Shown here one piece after another: positions 57,892 through 64,000 of a stretch of 64,000 bases of DNA. The DNA lies in NCBI GenBank assembly GCA_052143835.1, contig JBKQRV010000145.1, forward strand, positions 1 to 64,000, in the 5' to 3' direction. The stretch is from DASPPM01 sp052143835. Its GTDB lineage: Bacteria; Pseudomonadota; Alphaproteobacteria; JACZXZ01. The notes below the pieces were generated by a model. The model saw only the letters and a program-made list of their open reading frames with translations, did not search any database and had not been told where the DNA came from. The position numbers and the translations under genes were made by a program. The number at the start of each line of letters is the position of its first letter. The first letter of the stretch is position 1.

Positions 57892-59487
57892 TTACAGTCT
57901 TGAATGCAAATCCTTGATCACGCGCTTTGCAGCGTTATGCCCCGGCGCACCGGTAACGCCTCCGCCGGGATGGGCTCCCGAGCCGCAAAGATACAGACCT
58001 TCGATCGGTGTCCGGTAACGAGCGGCTTTCGGGTGCGGACGCAGGCTGAAGATCTGATCGAGCTCGTGCCGTCCGTGAAAGATGCAGCCCTCCGTCAAGC
58101 CGAATACGCGCTCGAGGTCGACCGGTGACAGAATCTGTCGAGCAATGATAATTCGGCGCAGATTGGGAATGTGACGCTCTACCGCCACCAGAATCCGGTC
58201 CGCCACCTCTTCCTTGATGCTGTCCCAGTCTCGGCCGCCGGAAAGCCGGTAGGGGTAATATTTGCAAAGAAGCGCCATGACGTGATGGCCAGGCGGGGCC
58301 AGACTATCGTCAAGCGCCGAGGCAATTTGGACCGTTACATAGGGCTCCTCCGAGAGCTCGCCGTCTCGTGCGCGCGCGTAGTTCTTCTCCATCGCCGATA
58401 CATCCGGCAGAATATTGATGATGGAGCCACGCGCGATCTCAGCCTCTTCGCCCGAGAGAGTAGCGAATTCCGGCGCCGCATTGAGCGCTAGGTTCATGCG
58501 AAGCGAAGCCGTTCCCATGCGGAATTGCTCGATGGCGACCGCAAAGGCGGGATCCAAATGTTCCCTTCCCACAAGCTGAAGGAAGGTGCGCTTCGGATCG
58601 GTGTTCGCGAGCACCGCGCGCGAGCTTATCTCCTCGCCGGATTCCAGTTGCACGCCCTCAGCGCGCCCGGCCTTGAGCAAGACACGCGCGACCGGAGCCG
58701 AGGTCCGGATTTCGACGCCCATTTCGCGCGCGGACGCTGCCAACGCCTCGGAGACCGCTCCCATGCCGCCCTTGGCTACACCCCACTTGTAGCGCACGCC
58801 GTCGAGCTCGCCCATCACATTGAGCAAAAACGGAACGGCGGAGCCTGCCGCACGCAAGCTGGCGTAATTGCTGCTGACGCAGTGGATGGTATAGATTTGA
58901 CGGATCGCGTCGCTCTCGAACCAGCGCTCCGCGAGATCGCAGGCGCTCGACGTGAACATCTGGATGAGGAAATGCCGGTCATCGACACTCAGCTTCCGCA
59001 ACCGAGCGCCGAGCCGCAAACTGCCCAGGAGCGAATCGAGGCCTCCGGCAAGGTCCGGCGGCTCGCGGAGCCACTGATCGCGGATGATATCCCCTACCTG
59101 AAGCAGCCGCGCACGAAGCTCCTTTATCGCGATATAGTCGCGGTTTGAAAAGCGCGCGACGGTCGCCTGGTCGTGAGCCTCTTCCCCAGTGAAGAGAATG
59201 GCCCGGCCGTCACTCAGGAGATCAAGGGAGCCCTTGTAGGGGATTGACTGCAAGCCATGCCGCTTGAGATCGAGATCGCGAACCACCTCGGAGCGCAACA
59301 GCCCCAGCGAGTAGGAGGCGGTGGAATTGCGGTACTTCGGGTGAAACTCTTCGGTGACCGCGGCACCGCCGACGATGTGGCGGCGCTCGAGAACCAACGT
59401 CTTGAGCCCGGCCTTGCCGAGATAGGCAGCCGCAGTCAATCCGTTGTGCCCTCCGCCAATTACGATCGCATCGTATGTCTTTGCCAT
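57892..59487 (-). CDS. FAD-dependent amine/phytoene-desaturase-like oxidoreductase
   Basis: The 531-residue protein starts with a dinucleotide-binding site (YDAIVIGGGHNGLTAAAYLG, about 5) and ERRHIVGGAAVTEEF. It has a KGGMGAVSEALAASAREMGV motif (about 245) and the C-terminal FAD motif PIEGLYLCGSGAHPGGGVTG (about 490). These are marks of the PYROXD2/phytoene-dehydrogenase-like family. It oxidises a C-C or C-N bond of an unknown substrate. It heads the minus-strand operon that continues into the importer and demethylase genes, 107 bases before the binding protein. It diverges from the acyl-CoA dehydrogenase operon. Confidence 0.87.
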   Translation of the reverse strand: MAKTYDAIVIGGGHNGLTAAAYLGKAGLKTLVLERRHIVGGAAVTEEFHPKYRNSTASYSLGLLRSEVVRDLDLKRHGLQSIPYKGSLDLLSDGRAILFTGEEAHDQATVARFSNRDYIAIKELRARLLQVGDIIRDQWLREPPDLAGGLDSLLGSLRLGARLRKLSVDDRHFLIQMFTSSACDLAERWFESDAIRQIYTIHCVSSNYASLRAAGSAVPFLLNVMGELDGVRYKWGVAKGGMGAVSEALAASAREMGVEIRTSAPVARVLLKAGRAEGVQLESGEEISSRAVLANTDPKRTFLQLVGREHLDPAFAVAIEQFRMGTASLRMNLALNAAPEFATLSGEEAEIARGSIINILPDVSAMEKNYARARDGELSEEPYVTVQIASALDDSLAPPGHHVMALLCKYYPYRLSGGRDWDSIKEEVADRILVAVERHIPNLRRIIIARQILSPVDLERVFGLTEGCIFHGRHELDQIFSLRPHPKAARYRTPIEGLYLCGSGAHPGGGVTGAPGHNAAKRVIKDLHSRL

Positions 59488-59606
59488 GTCGTCCACCTCG
59501 GATGCCACCCAAGCGCTGGCTTTTGGGGCACACTTGTCCCTATTATCTTTTCACCAGAGCATACCTACAGCACGCGGCAAATGTCGACCGCGGCAAGAGA
59601 GGCACG

Positions 59607-60776
59607 ATGGACCTAGCGCTGTCAGAGCAAGACCGGGAGCTGCAGGCCAAAGCGCGGACCTTCGCAGAGGAGCACCTCTTCCCCAACGAGATGGCGATCG
59701 AGGACCATGGACGACTTCCGGACGAGCTTCGCGCCAAAATTGGCAAGGCTGTCCTCGCCAAAGGATTGAACGCCATCAATCACGCCCGCGAGGATGGTGG
59801 CCAAGGATTGACGCTGTTTCAGCAGACGCTTGTCAATGAAGAGCTTGGAAAATCCACGGGCGGGATATGGGCCGCCGTTTGGCAGCCCGCTTGTGCATTG
59901 AAACACGGGAACGAGGCGCAAAAGCGGGACTATCTCCTGCCCAGCTGCCGAGGCGAGCGTAACTATTGCTTCGCGATAAGCGAGCGCGAGGCAGGCTCCG
60001 ACCCGCGGCGCGTTCAGACGACGGCGCGGAGGAATGGCGGGAAATATTATCTTTCGGGCGAGAAATGGTTCGTCACGCATGGCGATATTGCGGATTTCAT
60101 CATCGTACATGCGCACGTGGATGGCGATCCTAAAAAGCCCACACTTTTTTTGGTCGATAAGAACCGGGCGGGGGTCACGATAAAGAGAGTACCTAAATTC
60201 ATGCACAACTTTATATCGGAGCATCCTGAGATGGTGTTTCAAGATGTTGAGCTCGGCGAAGAGTCGGTGCTTGGCGGGGTGGGGCAGGGTTTTGAGCTTA
60301 CCAAGGACTGGTTCGTCGAGACTCGCCTCAAGATCGCGAGTCACACGGTCGGTGCCGCCATTCGCGCCACCGAGATCGCCAACCGCTACGCCTCGGAGCG
60401 CATCCAATTCGGACGCCGAATCAATGAGTTTCAAGGCGTCGAGTTCATGCTCGTGGACATGACCATGGAAATCATGGCGGCCAAGAGCATGCTTTATCGC
60501 GTGGCTTGGCAACTCACCACAGAGCAGGACCGGAAACTGGCGCATGCTCGTGCGAGTGCGGTCAAGCTCTACTGCTCGGAAATGGCTGGGCGTGTCGTGG
60601 ACAAGGCCCTGCAGATATTGGGCGGGCGTGGCTATATGCGGGAGAATCCGGTCGAAAGGCTGTTTCGCGACCTCCGAGTCGACCGGATATGGGAAGGCAC
60701 TTCCGAAATTCAGCGCGTGATCATAGGCAGTCAGATCAAGAAGCGCGGCCTTGCCGTCTATACGGATTGGATGTGA
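59607..60776 (+). CDS. Acyl-CoA dehydrogenase
   Basis: The 389-residue protein shows YCFAISEREAGSDPRRVQTT (about 122), the YYLSGEKWFVTHGDIADF strand (about 148), RIQFGRRINEFQGVEFMLVD (about 265), LGGRGYMRENPVERLFRDLR (about 335) and IWEGTSEIQR with the catalytic Glu363. It is a complete flavin dehydrogenase of acyl-CoAs. ATG 59607 follows AGAGAGG. It is the first gene of a three-gene operon with an enoyl-CoA hydratase and an acyl-CoA synthetase. Confidence 0.92.
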   Translation: MDLALSEQDRELQAKARTFAEEHLFPNEMAIEDHGRLPDELRAKIGKAVLAKGLNAINHAREDGGQGLTLFQQTLVNEELGKSTGGIWAAVWQPACALKHGNEAQKRDYLLPSCRGERNYCFAISEREAGSDPRRVQTTARRNGGKYYLSGEKWFVTHGDIADFIIVHAHVDGDPKKPTLFLVDKNRAGVTIKRVPKFMHNFISEHPEMVFQDVELGEESVLGGVGQGFELTKDWFVETRLKIASHTVGAAIRATEIANRYASERIQFGRRINEFQGVEFMLVDMTMEIMAAKSMLYRVAWQLTTEQDRKLAHARASAVKLYCSEMAGRVVDKALQILGGRGYMRENPVERLFRDLRVDRIWEGTSEIQRVIIGSQIKKRGLAVYTDWM

Positions 60777-60807
60777 GCGACGGAATGTGACAGGAGCATG
60801 CGCAGAA

Positions 60808-61632
60808 ATGACATATGAATGTATCCGGAAGCGCATCGAGGGAAAGGTGGGCATCATCACCTTCGATCGGCCTCGCGTGCTGAACGCCTTTAACCAAACG
60901 CTGATCCATGAGACGAGCGACGCGTTGCAGAGCCTCGTCGCCGATCCGCACGTGTCCGCGATAGTCCTACACGGCGCCGGCCGCGCCTTTTCGGCCGGCT
61001 TTGATCTCAAGGAGTCGGCGCAACGCAAGATCGAGGGTACCGACGCATGGCGTCGTCTTCTGATGGAAGACTTCGAATTCATCATCCAATTCTGGGATTG
61101 CCCCAAGCCCACGATTGCCGCGGTGCACGGCTACTGTCTCGCCGGCGCCTTCGAGCTGGCACTGGCTTGTGACATTACGGTAGCCGCGGAAGGAACCCGC
61201 TTCGGCGAGCCCGAGGTGCGTTTCGGCTCCGGCATCGTCGCCATGTTACTTCCGTGGATGACGACGCCGAAAATTGCGAAGGAGCTGCTGCTTACCGGCG
61301 TCGATAGCGTCGACGCCTCGCGGGCGCTCGACATGGGGATTGTCAATCACGTGGTGCCAGCGGGTCAGGAGTTCGAGAAAGCAATGGCGATCGCCGGCGA
61401 TTTGGTGGCCGCAGCACCGCTGTCCGTCCAGCTCACGAAACAAGCGATCAATCGAAGCTATGAGGTTATGGGAATGCGCCAGGCGCTGCTGGCGTCTCTC
61501 GACACGGATTTGATCATAGAGAGCGCAATGGGGCCGGAAAGGGTCGAATTCAACCGTATACGCCAGGAGCACGGCCTCAAGGCTGCGATTGCCTGGCGCG
61601 ACACCCGTTTCGGCGCCGCGACGAAACCGTGA
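60808..61632 (+). CDS. Enoyl-CoA hydratase
   Basis: The 274-residue crotonase has RAFSAGFDLKESAQRKIEG (about 58), KPTIAAVHGYCLAGAFELAL (about 98), FGEPEVRFGSGIVAMLLPW (about 132) with the first catalytic Glu, and KIAKELLLTG (about 155) with the second. Both glutamates are present, so hydratase activity is likely. ATG 60808 is preferred; a GTG at 60787 is possible. It ends in a 4-base overlap (GTGA) with the synthetase gene. Confidence 0.9.
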   Translation: MTYECIRKRIEGKVGIITFDRPRVLNAFNQTLIHETSDALQSLVADPHVSAIVLHGAGRAFSAGFDLKESAQRKIEGTDAWRRLLMEDFEFIIQFWDCPKPTIAAVHGYCLAGAFELALACDITVAAEGTRFGEPEVRFGSGIVAMLLPWMTTPKIAKELLLTGVDSVDASRALDMGIVNHVVPAGQEFEKAMAIAGDLVAAAPLSVQLTKQAINRSYEVMGMRQALLASLDTDLIIESAMGPERVEFNRIRQEHGLKAAIAWRDTRFGAATKP

Positions 61633-63794
61633 GCAGTGAAACTGGAACGGAGCCAAGCGCGCCGGAGACACGTCGCGACCCAGTCGCGACGATGCTGCGG
61701 GCGCGCTCCATTGCCGTGATCGGCGCCAGCGCGAAGGAAGACAGCTTCGGCTACAACGTCGTGAATTATCTGACGAGCACCGGCTATCACGGTGAGATAT
61801 ACCCAGTAACGCCTCGCTACCAGAGCATCGGGGATCTTCGCTGCTATTCATCGATCGCCGACGCGCCGCAGCCGGTCGATTGCGCCATTCTCGCGATCGC
61901 GGATCAGCGCCTGGAGGCAGCACTTGAAGCGGCCATCTCAGCAGGTGCGCGCTCTGCCGTGATATTCGGCACGGCGGTCGAAGACGGTGCCGCCAACCGG
62001 AAAATCTTGACGGAACGTTTGGCCGCGATGGGACGCGAGGCGGGAATCGCGATGTGCGGGCCCAATTGCATGGGCTTTCTCAATTTTATTGATCCCGTCA
62101 TGGTCGGCGGCTGGCCTTATAAATATCCGCCACCGGCTGGTCATATCGGCTTCGTCACGCATAGCGGATCGTCCTATTCGGCCTTTGCACTCAATCAGCG
62201 CCAGCTGGGAATGAATTACATGATCTCCTCTGGCCTGGAGCTGGTGACGACTGCGGCGGATTACATCCAGTTTCTGACGGCCCAACCCGAAACACGCGCG
62301 ATTGGCTGCATCCTGGAGACGGCGCGCGCACCGGAGAGGTTCCTTGCGGCCCTCGAGGAAGCCGATCGACGCGGCATTCCGATCGTTGTCCTCAAGCTCG
62401 GCCGCTCAGAGCATGGGCGCGCCATGAGCCGCGCCCATAGCGGCGCCCTGGCGGGCACACATGCCGCCTATCGTGCGGTCTTCGAGAAGCATAACGTCGT
62501 CGCAGTCGAAACGCTCGACGAGCTGGCTGATACCCTGGAGGTGCTCGCATGCGGTCGCGTTCCGACGACAGAGGCGATTGGACTTGCGACTGATTCGGGA
62601 GGCGAGCGCTCCATGATCGTGGATCTCGCGACCGATTTTGGTATCAAATTCGCGCCTTTAACCGAGGAGACTACACGCATCTTGAGTGCAACGCTTGATC
62701 CCGGATTGGCCCCAATCAATCCGGTCGATTTGTGGGGGACGGGCCACAATCACGAGCAGATTGCCGAAACTTGCATCCAGGCGCTCGCAGATGATCCCGG
62801 GGTCGGTCAAGTCATTTTTGCTAACAATATGCTTAGCGGACGACCCCTTCTTCGAACCTGGTGCAACGTCATTGAACGTGTGCATGCCAGAACGGCGAAG
62901 CCCGTCATGGCGATGGCCAACCTGACGAGCGCGATCGACCGCAGCGAAGCGGCGCGGTTGCGTTCCGTCGGCATGCCGGTGCTCATGGGCACCAGAGCCG
63001 GCCTCGTTGCTGTTGCGGCGCTCGCTGAATGGCACAGGCGGCGGCGCGACCGGCGCGCCCAGCAGCTACCCGCTATCGAACTTAAGGTGGGCGAGCGATG
63101 GCGCTCTCGGCTTGCCGGTGGCGGTCCAACCCCCGACTTGGCGGAAGGCCTGCGTCTCGCAAGAGATTTCGGCTGTTGTACCGTCGAGGACCGAATCGCC
63201 GAAACACCGGACCAAGTGATCGCCGCGGCTGAGACCCTGGGCTTTCCTGTGGTCGTGAAGACGTTGGCTGCGGGACTCGATCACAAATCCGATCATGGCG
63301 GCGTCGCGCTCGGATTGCGGGATACGCAGAGTTTGTCGCGTGCCTATACGGATATGCGCGAGCGACTTGGGCCGAGGGTGCTTGTTCAGTCGGAAGCCCC
63401 ACCCGGCAGCGAACTATTTATTGGTATGACATTGGACGAGCAGTTCGGCCCACTAGTTACGATTGGCCTTGGTGGCATTTTCGTCGAGATACTTAAAGAC
63501 GTGATCACCTTTCTTCCGCCGATCGGTGTCGAGACCGCATGCGACTATTTGCGTCGCCTGAAGAGTTTTCGTCTACTTGATGGTGCGCGAGGGCACGCAA
63601 AGGCGGATTTGATCGCGGTCGGCGAAATGATTTCGAGATTTAGCGTGCTCGCGGTTTCGCTTGGCGATTGCCTCAAGGAGATGGATGTCAATCCTGTCAT
63701 TGCCGGCCCGTCGGGCGCATGGGCCGTGGATGCACTCGTTATCCCTCGACCGCCGCATGAAGCGGCTTACTCCCACATCGACCGCCACGCCTGA
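61629..63794 (+). CDS. ADP-forming acyl-CoA synthetase (fused CoA-binding and ATP-grasp subunits)
   Basis: The 721-residue protein fuses the alpha part (CoA-binding domain with SIAVIGASAKEDSFGYNVVN, about 26, and succinyl-CoA-ligase domains) with the beta ATP-grasp part (about 500-715, with FPVVVKTLAAGLDHKSDHGG). RAHSGALAGTHAAYRAVF (about 270) carries the histidine phosphorylated in ADP-forming enzymes. It interconverts acyl-CoA with acid plus CoA while making or using ATP at the ADP level. Being downstream of dehydrogenase and hydratase, it may harvest ATP from the last thioester. The start is GTG 61629. Confidence 0.9.
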   Translation: MSSETGTEPSAPETRRDPVATMLRARSIAVIGASAKEDSFGYNVVNYLTSTGYHGEIYPVTPRYQSIGDLRCYSSIADAPQPVDCAILAIADQRLEAALEAAISAGARSAVIFGTAVEDGAANRKILTERLAAMGREAGIAMCGPNCMGFLNFIDPVMVGGWPYKYPPPAGHIGFVTHSGSSYSAFALNQRQLGMNYMISSGLELVTTAADYIQFLTAQPETRAIGCILETARAPERFLAALEEADRRGIPIVVLKLGRSEHGRAMSRAHSGALAGTHAAYRAVFEKHNVVAVETLDELADTLEVLACGRVPTTEAIGLATDSGGERSMIVDLATDFGIKFAPLTEETTRILSATLDPGLAPINPVDLWGTGHNHEQIAETCIQALADDPGVGQVIFANNMLSGRPLLRTWCNVIERVHARTAKPVMAMANLTSAIDRSEAARLRSVGMPVLMGTRAGLVAVAALAEWHRRRRDRRAQQLPAIELKVGERWRSRLAGGGPTPDLAEGLRLARDFGCCTVEDRIAETPDQVIAAAETLGFPVVVKTLAAGLDHKSDHGGVALGLRDTQSLSRAYTDMRERLGPRVLVQSEAPPGSELFIGMTLDEQFGPLVTIGLGGIFVEILKDVITFLPPIGVETACDYLRRLKSFRLLDGARGHAKADLIAVGEMISRFSVLAVSLGDCLKEMDVNPVIAGPSGAWAVDALVIPRPPHEAAYSHIDRHA

Positions 63795-64000
63795 AAGACG
63801 CCCACCATGACCTCGAGCGCATCGAGAACCGAAATACTGGCCTGCAATTTTGCGTCACGCTGCGCGAAGATGTGAATCAAGGCACCGCTGTCGCGGCGCG
63901 CAGTGGCCCACAGGTCATTGGCCGACCGGCGTCGCATTGACCGCGAGGCTCGGCCGTTGCGGATAGATTCGGCGATACACTGAGCGTTGATAGTCGCCAC
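63795..64000. other. Right end of the window, no gene supported
   Basis: A minus-strand frame is open from the edge down to 63767 (77 codons). It has no motif I recognise and overlaps the end of the synthetase gene by 28 bases. It could be the tail of a gene outside the window or transposon debris. Confidence 0.35.

Noticed and set aside
63767..64000. A minus-strand frame open at the right edge
   Set aside because: It has no motif, overlaps the synthetase gene, and its start lies outside the window.
1..64000. tRNA, rRNA or CRISPR arrays
   Set aside because: No cloverleaf-like, rRNA-like or regularly spaced repeat sequence was noticed on either strand. A tRNAscan or CRISPR finder run would settle it.

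Overview
The window is high-GC chromosomal DNA from a metabolically versatile soil or water proteobacterium. It is most likely an alphaproteobacterium, judged by protein style: serine recombinase with a small partner gene, fused DctQM TRAP permease, FCD-type GntR regulators, and many CoA-transferase and acyl-CoA genes. No rRNA, tRNA or CRISPR array was seen, so the taxon remains an inference.

Layout. (1) 1-5792 is a mobile-island edge: the start of an XRE regulator running off the left end, a HigBA toxin-antitoxin pair, a serine recombinase with a small upstream gene, an unknown protein and a UvrD-type helicase. An LLM-class oxidoreductase follows. (2) 6933-13647 (minus) is a branched-chain-amino-acid-type ABC importer (substrate-binding protein, LivHMGF) with an amidohydrolase upstream and an SCP2-like protein plus alpha/beta hydrolase downstream. 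(3) 14335-22058 is a TRAP transporter locus: DctP with a carboxymuconolactone-decarboxylase-like protein; a GntR regulator with a PEP-mutase/isocitrate-lyase-family enzyme; and a divergent DctQM, cupin, SCP2-like protein and alpha/beta hydrolase. The SCP2-hydrolase pair therefore occurs twice, each time with a different importer. (4) 22059-25592 holds a 2-hydroxyacid dehydrogenase and a small unknown gene among decayed ISL3, IS1380, IS1595 and IS630 transposase pieces. (5) 25593-43234 is a large acyl-CoA catabolic block: two acyl-CoA dehydrogenases, two crotonase-fold enzymes (one MenB/BadI-like), two CaiB-type CoA-transferases, an acyl-CoA ligase, a thiolase-like/DUF35 pair, two SDRs, two amidohydrolases, a MaoC hydratase, a substrate-binding protein and a second GntR regulator. 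(6) 44645-59487 looks like uptake and breakdown of small N-containing compounds: two family-5 substrate-binding proteins, DppB/C-type permeases, a fused double ATPase, a trimethylamine-dehydrogenase-family demethylase, a creatinase/Xaa-Pro-like M24 protein, an ornithine-cyclodeaminase-family reductase, an enolase-superfamily dehydratase and a FAD oxidoreductase. (7) 59607-63794 is an operon of acyl-CoA dehydrogenase, enoyl-CoA hydratase and ADP-forming acyl-CoA synthetase.

Two short palindromes tie genes together. AAAAGG(A/T)GTAAATCTTTT lies before the carboxymuconolactone-decarboxylase/DctP operon and between the first GntR gene and the TRAP permease. (T/A)TGTATACCA-type sites lie before four transcription units of the acyl-CoA block, beside the second GntR gene. 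Each set is proposed as the regulon of the nearby GntR protein.

Several enzymes lack textbook catalytic residues: two amidohydrolases without HxH, a thiolase without its cysteine, an SDR without YxxxK, an acyl-CoA dehydrogenase without the EGT glutamate, an M24 protein without its first metal aspartate, and a demethylase with Ala for one FeS cysteine. The acyl-CoA and demethylase blocks may therefore catalyse non-standard reactions.
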